This document shows positions 31,061 to 38,694 of a DNA stretch of 39,338 bases, in pieces. The notes beneath the pieces are model-generated. The model was not told the DNA's origin. It saw only the letters and a list, made by a program, of their open reading frames with translations, and searched no databases. Origin of the DNA: UBA10906 sp049296695 (lineage in GTDB: Bacteria; Pseudomonadota; Gammaproteobacteria; Methylococcales; Methylomonadaceae). Where the stretch lies: positions 1 to 39,338 of the forward strand of contig JBAQSX010000049.1 of assembly GCA_049296695.1 (NCBI GenBank). The letters are read 5' to 3'. The number at the start of each line of letters is the position of its first letter. Positions within the stretch are counted from its first letter, which is position 1. Made by a program: the position numbers and the translations under genes.

Positions 31061-32224
31061 TTACAGTCCGATTTTATGCGCCCTGCTACTAAAGAAAATC
31101 CCGTTAGGTTTATCAGCGGGTAGTCGGGCGATTTCTTGGGTGTTGAGGGTGTCATAGACCACCAGTTGATTATCATCACGCAAGGCAACCCAAACTTGTT
31201 CACCGCGTGGACTGAATTCCATGTGCAGTACTCCTTTGCCGGGGCGCAAGGTTTTAGTCGCGCTTAACTCTTTAACATCAATAAGTTGCAAAGCATCGTT
31301 ATTGGGCAGAGCAAAATTCACCCACACTTGCCGCCCGTCAGGACGCGCCATCACAAACACAGGCTGTCCTAGTACGGGGATGCTTTTTTCTAAAGTCCAA
31401 GTGCGTTTATCAATCACTAAAACTTCATGCTTGCCCATAGCAGGCACAAAAATTTTATCATCTGCCACCGCCCAACCTTCTAAATGCGGCATTTTGTAGA
31501 CGGGTAATTGCTCATCGTCTTTGCCATAATCTGGCAAAATCCGCTTAACCCCCGCGCTAGTGTTCCACAAATCTAATAAAGCAAACCCGCGCTCACCAAA
31601 TAAACCTGCAATATAATTGCGTCCGTCAGGTGAAATCAGCGCGTCATAAGGCAGTTTGCCAATATTGGGGAATTTTTCGACCACGGGCTTGCTAGGATTT
31701 TTCATGTCCAGCGTCCAAATTTCACCCGCGTCAAATAAGCTAAACACAAACTTCTGCTCTGGCGCGTCCACTAAACCGACCACTTTAGAACGCAGACCGT
31801 TACCGTAATCAGTAGCAATATCGGCAACCAATTCTAAAGTATCTGCCGAAAACACTTTCACACCCCCCGGCGTGTAATTGGCAACGGCGATTAATTTGCC
31901 GTCTTGTGAAATTGCCCCGCCGATACTATTGCCTGACTGTAATACGCGCTTGACTAGCTTATCTTCAAGTAAATCAATTTTATTCAAACCCCCATCCCGC
32001 CCAAAAATATAGGCGTAACGCTCATCACGCGAAAACACCACCGAGGCGTGTGATAAATCGCCCAATTGTTCAATTTTGGCTAATTGCTGATGTGAACTGG
32101 TATTCACAATTAAGACCGCACCCGCTTCACGTTCAATCACTACACCCAAATCACCCGTAGCACGGGGCTGAGCGGTGGCATTTAGTGAAAATAATAGGCA
32201 AACGAGGGGGAGTAATTTAGGCAT
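31061..32224 (-). CDS. nirF: Heme d1 biosynthesis protein NirF
   Basis: A periplasmic beta-propeller protein that acts late in heme d1 formation (a dehydrogenase-type role on the d1 precursor has been proposed). The 387 residues begin with a Sec signal peptide (LLPLVCLLFSLNATAQ). The rest follows the NirF/NirS d1-domain propeller: GDLGVVIEREAGAVLIVNT, SHASVVFSRDERYAYIFGRD, GGAISQDGKLIAVANYTPGG, LEGWAVADDKIFVPAMGKHE, VLHMEFSPRGEQVWVALRDD. No lipobox Cys follows the signal, so it should be soluble, unlike NirF lipoproteins of some pseudomonads. It is too short for NirS and has no c-type heme motif (CxxCH). It is the first gene of the nirFDLGH-channel run. nirS, nirC, nirE, nirJ and nirN are not in the window. 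Confidence 0.93.
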   Translation of the reverse strand: MPKLLPLVCLLFSLNATAQPRATGDLGVVIEREAGAVLIVNTSSHQQLAKIEQLGDLSHASVVFSRDERYAYIFGRDGGLNKIDLLEDKLVKRVLQSGNSIGGAISQDGKLIAVANYTPGGVKVFSADTLELVADIATDYGNGLRSKVVGLVDAPEQKFVFSLFDAGEIWTLDMKNPSKPVVEKFPNIGKLPYDALISPDGRNYIAGLFGERGFALLDLWNTSAGVKRILPDYGKDDEQLPVYKMPHLEGWAVADDKIFVPAMGKHEVLVIDKRTWTLEKSIPVLGQPVFVMARPDGRQVWVNFALPNNDALQLIDVKELSATKTLRPGKGVLHMEFSPRGEQVWVALRDDNQLVVYDTLNTQEIARLPADKPNGIFFSSRAHKIGL

Positions 32225-32241
32225 GATGTTGGTAAGTGTTG

Positions 32242-32321
32242 TCTGAATCAGGATTTACAAGATTATAGGATTTTCAGGATAAATCTTGTTAATCTTCTAA
32301 TCCTGTAAATCCTGATTCAGA
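32242..32321. repeat. 80-bp inverted repeat with perfect 18-bp arms
   Basis: Arms tctgaatcaggatttaca (32242-32259) and its inverse (32304-32321), with further partial pairing inside (ggatt / aatcc units). It lies between sspB and nirF on the minus strand, where it could end sspB transcription or form a processing hairpin; there is no T-run. A related gtctgaat-edged hairpin is at 35153-35227. Confidence 0.8.
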
Positions 32322-32345
32322 TAATAGTTAAGCGCGGTAATTATA

Positions 32346-32726
32346 TTATTTCACTACCCGTAAACTAGGGCGACTAGGTTTTTGGGGTGGCGTGGGCGGG
32401 GTGTCGTCTTCTTGAGGTTCTTCAGCATCAAACACCATGCCCCGACCATTTTCTTTGGCATAAATGGCAAGTACCGCTGGGGTAGGCACAAAAATGCGCA
32501 TGGGATTTCCGCTAAACCGCGCATTAAAGACAATTTCATCATCACCCAACGACAAGCCTTGAATGGCTTGTGGACGCACGTTTAAGACAATCTGACCATT
32601 TTCGATAAACTGTTGCGGTACTATCGCGCCTTTATAGTCAGCATTGACCAGCAAATAAGGCGTTAAACCATTATCGACAATCCAATCGTAAATGGCGCGA
32701 ATTAAATAAGGCTTTAACGGGGTCAT
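32346..32726 (-). CDS. sspB: ClpXP protease specificity-enhancing factor SspB
   Basis: An adaptor that carries ssrA-tagged proteins from stalled ribosomes to ClpXP. The 126 residues contain the substrate-binding domain (KPYLIRAIYDWIVDNGLTPY, VNADYKG, IVLNVRPQAI, FNARFSGNP, VPTPAVLAIYAKENGRGMVF). An acidic/Pro-rich linker leads to the ClpX-docking tail LRVVK at the extreme C-terminus. It overlaps sspA by 4 bp and is co-translated with it. Confidence 0.96.
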   Translation of the reverse strand: MTPLKPYLIRAIYDWIVDNGLTPYLLVNADYKGAIVPQQFIENGQIVLNVRPQAIQGLSLGDDEIVFNARFSGNPMRIFVPTPAVLAIYAKENGRGMVFDAEEPQEDDTPPTPPQKPSRPSLRVVK

Positions 32727-33358
32727 TTGGGCAACTCGTTCATTTCACGTTCAGCATCACTTAAACTGCGTTTAAACGCGGGGCGTTTAAATAAGCGTTG
32801 CGCGTAATTGTTAATCACTTCGCTAGGCGTAGTGACATCAATCCCTAAACTGGGCAAACGCCACAGTAGCGGCGCGAGTACACAATCAATTAAGGAAAAC
32901 TCATCGCTCATAAAAAAGGGTCTGTCAGCAAACACAGGGGCGGCGGCTAAAATGCTATCTTTTAAGGCTTTTTTAGCTTTAGCCGATTTTTTCTCACCTG
33001 AGCTGATAATTTCATCAAGCAAACGATACCAATCTTGATCGATACGTTTAATCAGCATTCGCGCCGTAGCGCGTGACACAGGGTCCATTTGATGCAGGGG
33101 TGGATGCGGGAAACGCTCATCGAGATATTCCATGATGATGCGCGAATCATACAACACCAGTTCGCGTTCTATTAAAGTAGGCGATGTGCCAGTAGGATTG
33201 AGTTCTAAAAAGTCCTCAGGCGGATTGGCTAAGTCGTAATATTCTATGTCGGCGGTAATGCCTTTCTCATGCAAAACGATACGGGCGCAGTGGCTCATCG
33301 CACAAGTGGGCGTTGAAAAAAGTGTCATTACAGATTTACGAGTAATAATATTTGCCAC
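32723..33358 (-). CDS. sspA: Stringent starvation protein A
   Basis: A glutathione-S-transferase-fold protein that binds RNA polymerase and helps in stationary-phase and stress transcription. The GTG at 33358 is preferred: AGAGG lies 9 bp upstream and the product begins MANIITRKSVMTLFSTPTC, like other SspA proteins. A TTG at 33367 abuts the Shine-Dalgarno and is unlikely. The 211 residues have the thioredoxin-like half (LFSTPTC, NPTGTSPTLIERELVLYDSR) and the helical half (VLAPLLWRLPSLGI). It usually lies after rpsI or the cytochrome bc1 genes; here it follows a BON lipoprotein gene. Confidence 0.95.
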   Translation of the reverse strand: MANIITRKSVMTLFSTPTCAMSHCARIVLHEKGITADIEYYDLANPPEDFLELNPTGTSPTLIERELVLYDSRIIMEYLDERFPHPPLHQMDPVSRATARMLIKRIDQDWYRLLDEIISSGEKKSAKAKKALKDSILAAAPVFADRPFFMSDEFSLIDCVLAPLLWRLPSLGIDVTTPSEVINNYAQRLFKRPAFKRSLSDAEREMNELPK

Positions 33359-33494
33359 AAATAACAACCTCTTCTAAGACGTGTAGGGCGGTAAAAAACG
33401 GCAATCATAGCATAAAAAGCCACTCGATTTTTGAGTGATGCTATTTTGCTTGTTACCGTTTTATTATGAGGGTTTGCCAAAGGTTAAGGTGTTT

Positions 33495-33815
33495 TTACTT
33501 TTTTGGCTCTTTTACAATCAAACTATTGTTGACCAATTTAACGCCACTGACTGTCCTTGCCAGTTGCGCGGCTCTGGCTGAGGCTTTAGTGGAATCGACA
33601 AAACCACTAAGTTGCACCACACCGCGAAACGATTCAACACTGATTTGCAAAAACTTTAAGGTGGAATCCCCTAAAATCGATGCTCTGACTTTGTTGGTAA
33701 TGACGACATCATCAAAATATTCACCTGTGCTTTCATAAGTTTTACCGCCTGCACAGGCTGTGAGTAAAACAAACCCTAGAGCGAGTAAAAAACGTTTCAA
33801 ATTTAATATAGTCAT
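33495..33815 (-). CDS. BON-domain lipoprotein
   Basis: An outer-membrane or periplasmic lipoprotein. From the ATG at 33815 (a GTG at 33824 is the alternative) it has 106 residues: signal peptide with lipobox LLTAC, then one BON domain (VVITNKVRASILGDS, VESFRGVVQLSGFVDS, AARTVSGVK-like ARTVSGVKLVNNSLIVK). Asp is absent after the lipid Cys (CAGG), so outer-membrane sorting is likely. Single-BON proteins (compare OsmY, DolP) help keep the envelope sound under stress. It lies 137 bp upstream of sspA on the same strand. Confidence 0.88.
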   Translation of the reverse strand: MTILNLKRFLLALGFVLLTACAGGKTYESTGEYFDDVVITNKVRASILGDSTLKFLQISVESFRGVVQLSGFVDSTKASARAAQLARTVSGVKLVNNSLIVKEPKK

Positions 33816-33882
33816 TGGTATCACTCTTACCTATTAATTGTCTTACGCTTAATTATCTACTGTGAGTCTGCTTGTTTGCACG

Positions 33883-35022
33883 TTAGCGATGCTTGCCATG
33901 ACTCAAGCGATGATAGCGCGTTCTATCAGCCGTTTTTTTAGCTGTTGTAGCAGCGACATGACGCGTTTTGCTAGCCACGGCTCTAACAAAGTGACGATGA
34001 ACAGCGACTGGGCGATGACTAGCAAAACGATGCGAACTATGACGATAGTATCTGGGCGCGTGATAGCTGGCATGGTGATAATTGCTAGCACTATCCCCTA
34101 TAGCATCACTGCTCACATCATCATCATTCACCGCTACCGTGGTGGCAACATGACGACCACAGCCTAATTGATAAGGCGGTGTTGAGGTGCTACTCATCGC
34201 CTCTGGCGCGGTGATAGAACGACCAGCGGTATATTGATTAGCAAAACCATTATTCATCATGGCAATCATCAACTGATAACGTTGCGGACTGCTCATCCCG
34301 CCTAAAACCACCCCCATCAAACGCTTACCATTTTGGCTGGCTGATGAAATTAAATTATAGCCCGAACCACAAGTAAAACCTGTTTTCATGCCCTCAGCAC
34401 CGGGGTAGGTTTTGGTAAATTTATTAATCGCGGGTAATTGTCTGCCTTTGAAATATAAATTAGGCACAGAAAAATAAGGATAATAATCAGGAAAATCACG
34501 CAAAGTACGCCATGCCAATAAGCCTAAATCATGCGCGGTAGACACTTGCAAATCATTAGGCAAACCTGTGGCATTCATAAAATAACTATCACTCATACCA
34601 ATAGCATGAGCCTTAGCGGTCATTTTGACGGCAAAATTTTCTTCTGTGCCGCCTAAATGTTCGCCTAAAGCCACCGCCGCATCGTTAGCGGAGCGGGTAA
34701 TCAATGCCAAAATAGCATCTTCAACGCTCAAATTATCACCTGTACGCAAACCCAAACGACTATTAGGCTGACGCGCCGCATGTGAGGAGGCGATGATACG
34801 GTCATCTAACTGGATTTGACCTGCTTTTAACGCGTCAAATGCCATATAAAGGGTCATTAATTTAGTTAAAGAAGCGGGATACCACGATTGTGAAGCTTCG
34901 AGTTCATGCAGAATTGTACCGTTATCGGCATCAATTAAAATTTCGGCATGACGGGCATGAGTGTTTTGCGTCGTTAATAACAAAACTGTTACTAACATTA
35001 AAATTAATTTCAGTTGGTTCAT
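33883..35022 (-). CDS. D-alanyl-D-alanine carboxypeptidase (S11) with a His-rich tail
   Basis: Trims the terminal D-Ala of peptidoglycan stem peptides in the periplasm. The 379 residues begin with a signal peptide (LILMLVTVLLLTTQNTHA). The penicillin-binding motifs are Ser51-Leu-Thr-Lys54, Ser111-Ala-Asn113 and Lys213-Thr-Gly215. The catalytic domain ends near residue 265. The PBP5-type beta domain and membrane-anchor helix are missing. A low-complexity tail rich in His, Arg, Tyr and Ala takes their place (SNYHHASYHAPRYYRHSSHR and so on to SHGKHR), with over a dozen His in the last ~90 residues. Such a tail could bind metal ions or the acidic cell wall; this is inference. Its gene is preceded by 277 bp with two hairpins. 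Confidence 0.93.
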   Translation of the reverse strand: MNQLKLILMLVTVLLLTTQNTHARHAEILIDADNGTILHELEASQSWYPASLTKLMTLYMAFDALKAGQIQLDDRIIASSHAARQPNSRLGLRTGDNLSVEDAILALITRSANDAAVALGEHLGGTEENFAVKMTAKAHAIGMSDSYFMNATGLPNDLQVSTAHDLGLLAWRTLRDFPDYYPYFSVPNLYFKGRQLPAINKFTKTYPGAEGMKTGFTCGSGYNLISSASQNGKRLMGVVLGGMSSPQRYQLMIAMMNNGFANQYTAGRSITAPEAMSSTSTPPYQLGCGRHVATTVAVNDDDVSSDAIGDSASNYHHASYHAPRYYRHSSHRFASHRPVAVHRHFVRAVASKTRHVAATTAKKTADRTRYHRLSHGKHR

Positions 35023-35152
35023 GTAATAAAATAATATCGAATTAAAATCAGCTACAAAGTTTTGTGTATAGTAATAACTTAAACTTTGTAAAATTAAAAA
35101 AGAATGGCAGTGGTTTTTTAGAATTGGTTTAAGTGCTAAAAAGTATTATAGA

Positions 35153-35227
35153 TGTCTGAATGAAGATTTGAGATGTAAAGATTATTTATCTTAATATCTT
35201 TCAATCTTCATTATCTTCATTCAGACA
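35153..35227. repeat. 75-bp inverted repeat with 15-bp arms
   Basis: Arms tgtctgaatgaagat (35153-35167) and atcttcattcagaca (35213-35227). Inner parts (gatgtaaagatta, taatatcttt) pair partly, so a long hairpin can form. Outer gtctgaat edges match the repeat at 32242-32321, suggesting one loose family of palindromic repeats. Confidence 0.75.
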
Positions 35228-35248
35228 ACTATAAGTATTATTTCACAG

Positions 35249-35269
35249 AGACGTTGCACTGCAACGTCT
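35249..35269. repeat. 21-bp palindrome
   Basis: Perfect 10-bp arms agacgttgca and tgcaacgtct around one C, 31 bp beyond the end of the GH17 gene. A possible weak terminator for that gene. Confidence 0.65.
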
Positions 35270-35299
35270 TTACAATCGTAGAATAATAATTAAACTAAA

Positions 35300-36304
35300 T
35301 TAATGTAATTCTAAACCACGCGGACAACTATACGGTGGCTTGCCTTCACAAAATCCCCAATAACTACCAAAACTACCTTCATTATTAGGTTTCCAATTTT
35401 CTGAAAAAGCTTCAAATAATACCCCTGAGATATTTTTTTCGGCGAGTTTTTTAAAAGTCGATTGCGCCACTAAAAACTGAGTATCTTTAGCGGCAATACC
35501 GCAATGTTGCTCAGTATGTTTATTTTTTTCAGTGCCACCCACTGGGCCGTTTGGCCAGCCAAATTCAGTAATAATCACTTCTTTATTAGGATTAGCACGT
35601 TGCACGTCATCATAACGGGCAACATGCGCCTCAGCGGCTTGGTCAGCTGAGGTACAAGTAAATAAACCTGAAAAACGATTTTCCCACCAAGGGAATAAAT
35701 TAATCCCTATCCAATCCACTTTGGCACTAAAACTGGTTTCATGACAAGGATATTCGCGATTACACCATTCCCACCAAGTATCAATTGTACTAATAGGTTG
35801 TTTTACCCCTGCTTGTCGTAATTTATCAATACAACGAATAATCTCGCCATCGTATTTCATATTATGACGGGTGCGTAATTCAGAACCACAGCTTAATTTA
35901 GTGACGGTTTTAGGAAAAGCTTTGGCGATTTTAATACCGTTATTAATGGATTGAGTATTAACATTAATATCTTTATCTAGCCAAATAATGGCAATCACTT
36001 TTAAATGACGCGCCTCAGCGGCGGGGAAAATGTCTTCCAAGCCATTTAAAACCCCATAGGTCATAATACAACGAAAGGGGGTTTGCTGAATTAATTTATC
36101 TAATAATTCATTAATTAATTCTTTAGGAGGATGCACGCCATAATCAGGATTTAACTGCCCGACATAAGGGCTAAAGGCGACACATTGCAGGGCTTGAGAT
36201 TTTGCCGCTGTTTTTGCTTGATGCGTATTACTCGATTCTTTCGCACTGAGAGTTGGCGCGAACAGCACCAGAAAAATAGCCACTAATACAAACCAACGTT
36301 TCAT
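35300..36304 (-). CDS. Secreted GH17-like beta-1,3-glucanase-type glycosidase
   Basis: A TIM-barrel enzyme of the glycoside hydrolase 17 type. The ATG at 36304 (GGGGAT just upstream) gives 334 residues with a signal peptide (MKRWFVLVAIFLVLFAPTLSA). The barrel begins CVAFSPYVGQLNPDYG. The acid/base Glu is in CGSELRTRHN, and the nucleophile Glu is in VIITEFGWPNGPVGG, the GH17 E.GWP motif. FEAFSENWKP near the end is also typical. Eight or so cysteines suggest disulfides in the periplasm or outside. Bacterial GH17 enzymes act on beta-1,3/1,6-glucans, including cyclic or membrane-derived glucans, but the substrate here is unknown. It is probably monocistronic. Confidence 0.85.
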   Translation of the reverse strand: MKRWFVLVAIFLVLFAPTLSAKESSNTHQAKTAAKSQALQCVAFSPYVGQLNPDYGVHPPKELINELLDKLIQQTPFRCIMTYGVLNGLEDIFPAAEARHLKVIAIIWLDKDINVNTQSINNGIKIAKAFPKTVTKLSCGSELRTRHNMKYDGEIIRCIDKLRQAGVKQPISTIDTWWEWCNREYPCHETSFSAKVDWIGINLFPWWENRFSGLFTCTSADQAAEAHVARYDDVQRANPNKEVIITEFGWPNGPVGGTEKNKHTEQHCGIAAKDTQFLVAQSTFKKLAEKNISGVLFEAFSENWKPNNEGSFGSYWGFCEGKPPYSCPRGLELH

Positions 36305-36400
36305 AATATCCCCATACAAAAAACAAAGTGAGCTTTATGGCTCACTGTCTATGAAGCAATATGATAGGCGATTTTTGAGCTTTAATGAGTGAATTTTCGT

Positions 36401-37381
36401 TCAACGCCTTGTTGCTGAGTCAACAACAAATTCATCACTGTAAATATCTCTAAGGGACGCGCCTTTTAAATAGGCGGTTTTTTTACTGTCTTTGACCATA
36501 TCAGGATGACCGCAAAGATAAACGCGCCAGCCTTTTAATTGCTTAAGATGATTAAAGGCTATGTCATGAACGCGACCGCGTTGCACATCTTCTGCTTCAC
36601 TGTCACCCGACACGCAAGCGGTATAAGAAAAATTAGCAAACTGCTCAGCTAATTGCCGTAATTCATCGATTAAATACAAACCTTCACGGTGACGACTGCC
36701 GTGAAACAGATGAATAGGGCCGCTATGTTGTTGCGCTAAGGCATCTTGAATAATGCCATAAAGCGGGGCTAAACCACTGCCTGTACCGATTAATAACAAG
36801 GGTTGCTCAGGAAAACCTGCTAAATAAAAACAACTCCCCAGTGCTTGCGATAAACCTAAAGTATCACCCACAAGACATTCATCAAACACCCAATTACTAA
36901 ACTGTCCATTAGGCAAACGGCGGATATGAAATTCGACTCGCTGTTCAATGTGTGGCGTGTTAGCAATCGAATAACTGCGCGTTAAACCATCAGCGCGTTG
37001 CAGATTAACAAATTGTCCTGCAAAAAAATCAAAAGGCAGGTCATAACGCAACACTAAACGCATAATATCGGGTGCGAGTAAGCTTTTGTGTTGCACGCTA
37101 GCACTGATAGTGTGGTTTTGGGCATTAAATAACGCCACCGTCATATCTTCTTGTGGCACACACACACAAGACAAGAAATAATTTTGTTGCACCAAGGTAT
37201 CTTTAAGATGTGCTTGGGCAGTAGCAGGTGGGGTTTTATCCATGCAACGCATTAAGCACGATTGGCAAATACCTTGTTTGCAACTATAAGGGATAGGTTG
37301 ATTTTCGCGTAATAGAGTATCTAATACGGTTTCATCGGCTTGGCTGACAAAAGTGTCTGTGCCAAAAGTGATAGTGGGCAT
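36401..37381 (-). CDS. 2Fe-2S ferredoxin/flavin NAD(P)H reductase
   Basis: An electron-transfer enzyme moving electrons from NAD(P)H via FAD to a 2Fe-2S centre. The ATG at 37381 has AGGTGG 5 bp upstream; a GTG at 37390 is inside that site and unlikely. The 326 residues show a plant-type 2Fe-2S domain (SCKQGICQSC, later FLSCVC), an FAD domain (RSYSIANTP) and a NAD(P) domain (IGTGSGLAPLYGI, LYLIDELR, VYLCGHPDMV). It resembles CDP-6-deoxyglucoseen reductase and oxygenase reductases. It follows a truncated hemoglobin gene by 75 bp, so it may be its electron donor. A hairpin between them could reduce its expression. Confidence 0.9.
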   Translation of the reverse strand: MPTITFGTDTFVSQADETVLDTLLRENQPIPYSCKQGICQSCLMRCMDKTPPATAQAHLKDTLVQQNYFLSCVCVPQEDMTVALFNAQNHTISASVQHKSLLAPDIMRLVLRYDLPFDFFAGQFVNLQRADGLTRSYSIANTPHIEQRVEFHIRRLPNGQFSNWVFDECLVGDTLGLSQALGSCFYLAGFPEQPLLLIGTGSGLAPLYGIIQDALAQQHSGPIHLFHGSRHREGLYLIDELRQLAEQFANFSYTACVSGDSEAEDVQRGRVHDIAFNHLKQLKGWRVYLCGHPDMVKDSKKTAYLKGASLRDIYSDEFVVDSATRR

Positions 37382-37423
37382 AATTTCCACCTTAATTTTA
37401 TTAATTAATTCAAACCGTTAAAA

Positions 37424-37446
37424 GGGCGACTTAATAACAGTCGCCC
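37424..37446 (-). terminator. Hairpin between truncated hemoglobin and reductase genes
   Basis: Arms gggcgact and agtcgccc (8 bp) with a 7-nt loop; on the minus strand it is followed by TTTT. It may act as an attenuating terminator after the hemoglobin gene, or as a member of the GGGGC... palindrome family seen elsewhere here. Confidence 0.5.
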
Positions 37447-37456
37447 CTACTTAAAA

Positions 37457-37852
37457 TTATCTGCCTAAAACATCATTGCGGGTGGTTTCAGCAATTGCCG
37501 CTACTTGATTAATTAAATCTTGTGAAACACCCAATTCAGTCAGTGTTGCCGCTAAATTTTCAATGACCGCATCAAAATGACTATCACTTAAACCCAATTT
37601 CACTAAATGGGCGTGACCTGTACGCATATCTTGACCTGAATAATTATTCGGACCACCAAATGCCATGGTTAAAAAAGCCTTTTGTTTAGCGGCTTGTTTT
37701 TCCATATCGGTATTACCAAAAAAACGATTAATCCGATAATCCTCTAATACTTTGCGATAAAAAATATCCACCGCCGCATCCACCGCCGCAGAGCCGCCGA
37801 GTTGTTCAAACAAACTTGCATTCGTTGTTGTCGCTACTACTTCTTCAGTCAT
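37457..37852 (-). CDS. Truncated hemoglobin, group I
   Basis: A small heme protein for O2/NO chemistry, best known for NO dioxygenation. The 131 residues match group I (trHbN): SLFEQLGGSAAVDAAVDIFY with the distal B10 Tyr in the FY pair, the Gly-Gly pairs at the AB and EF corners (LGG, AFGGPNNYSG), and MRTGHAHLVKLGLSDSHFD with the proximal F8 His. A polar 10-residue pre-helix precedes the fold. The start ATG has GGAG 6-7 bp upstream. It is followed by a flavin/Fe-S reductase gene and faces a Cys-rich HTH regulator gene, a setting that suggests NO-induced expression. Confidence 0.93.
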   Translation of the reverse strand: MTEEVVATTTNASLFEQLGGSAAVDAAVDIFYRKVLEDYRINRFFGNTDMEKQAAKQKAFLTMAFGGPNNYSGQDMRTGHAHLVKLGLSDSHFDAVIENLAATLTELGVSQDLINQVAAIAETTRNDVLGR

Positions 37853-37962
37853 AATCGTCTCCAGTATTATTTATTGTTGTTATTCAAAGCGTTTCATACA
37901 AGTAGATTGGTATTTAACCAACACTACTTAGACGCAAGTGTAGCGCAAGCTTGCTACTTATG

Positions 37963-37985
37963 CAAGTTTTAGCTTGTAAAACTTG
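37963..37985. promoter_or_regulatory. Palindromic operator candidate between hemoglobin and regulator genes
   Basis: Perfect 9-bp arms CAAGTTTTA and TAAAACTTG around gcttg. It overlaps a possible -35 (TTGTAA, 37975-37980) whose partner -10 (TTTAAT) stands 17 bp further on, towards the regulator gene. A second palindrome, GCAAGCTTGC at 37945-37954 within a larger AAGTGTAGC...GCTACTT repeat, lies beside it. The CAAGTT/GCAAG half-site is thus repeated several times in the 186-bp divergent region, as expected for an autoregulating dimeric repressor. Confidence 0.6.
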
Positions 37986-38038
37986 TGCTAGACTGCTTTA
38001 ATAAAAATCTACTGCGTTCAACTGTATAAAGACTCACC

Positions 38039-38674
38039 ATGATAACCATCATCAGCACCCGTCAACGACAAATCCTAGAGCAGTTGTTGCTTAATAAAAA
38101 TGGGCTAAGTGTTGCCGCCTTAGCCCATGCTTTAAGTATTTCTCGAACCGCCATTCAACAGCATTTTATTCTCTTGGAAAGCGAAGCTTATATTCGTAAA
38201 CACACGCAAGAAAAAACCGCAGGACGACCTGTAACGCTTTATGCGATTACCGATAAAGGCATTAATTATTTTCCCAAACAATATGCGTGGTTTTCGGATT
38301 TATTATTAAGTCAGTTGCAACAAGAATTAGGCTCAGAACGTTTTCAAGCTTATATGCGAAAAATAGGTCAGCAATTAGCAAGCAATTTACAAGCAAATTT
38401 TTTTAATAAAAATGAAGCTGAAAAAATTAAGGAATTATTGTCGATTATGAATAACTTAGGTTTTGTAGTTAATCAAACTAATCAAATCGATATTATTCAA
38501 GCCCATAATTGTATTTATCATGATTTAGCCAAGCAGTATGTTGAAATCTGTCAGTTTGACTTGGCGTTAATGTCGTCTTTATTAAATAAAGAGGTTGAGC
38601 AATTAAGTTGTATGGCGAAGGGGGATTGTAGTTGCCGTTTTAAAATAAATAGTATAAAAATTAATGCTAATTGA
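38039..38674 (+). CDS. Winged-HTH regulator with C-terminal Cys cluster (SufR-like Fe-S sensor)
   Basis: A 211-residue transcription factor. Residues ~6-70 are an ArsR/DeoR-like winged helix (LSVAALAHALSISRTAIQQH, HTQEKTAGRPVTLYAITDKG). The C-terminal half has Cys158, Cys171, Cys191, Cys197 and Cys199. The spacing NC-x12-C followed by Cys and a C.F.I ending recalls SufR, whose cysteines hold a [4Fe-4S] cluster. It would therefore sense Fe-S status, oxidants or NO. It diverges from a truncated hemoglobin gene, which fits NO sensing better than Fe-S assembly, as no suf gene is in view. Autoregulation through the palindromes upstream is likely but inferred. Confidence 0.82.
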   Translation: MITIISTRQRQILEQLLLNKNGLSVAALAHALSISRTAIQQHFILLESEAYIRKHTQEKTAGRPVTLYAITDKGINYFPKQYAWFSDLLLSQLQQELGSERFQAYMRKIGQQLASNLQANFFNKNEAEKIKELLSIMNNLGFVVNQTNQIDIIQAHNCIYHDLAKQYVEICQFDLALMSSLLNKEVEQLSCMAKGDCSCRFKINSIKINAN

Positions 38675-38694
38675 TTTAATAGTGGCTTATAAAT

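Noticed and set aside
31061..32224. Cytochrome cd1 nitrite reductase (NirS)
   Set aside because: There is a d1-type propeller but no CxxCH heme c motif, and 387 residues is too short; NirF fits.
33862..34167. Plus-strand open frame opposite the His-rich tail
   Set aside because: Low-complexity Met/Thr/Ile frame produced by the complementary strand of His/Arg/Ala codons; no support as a gene.
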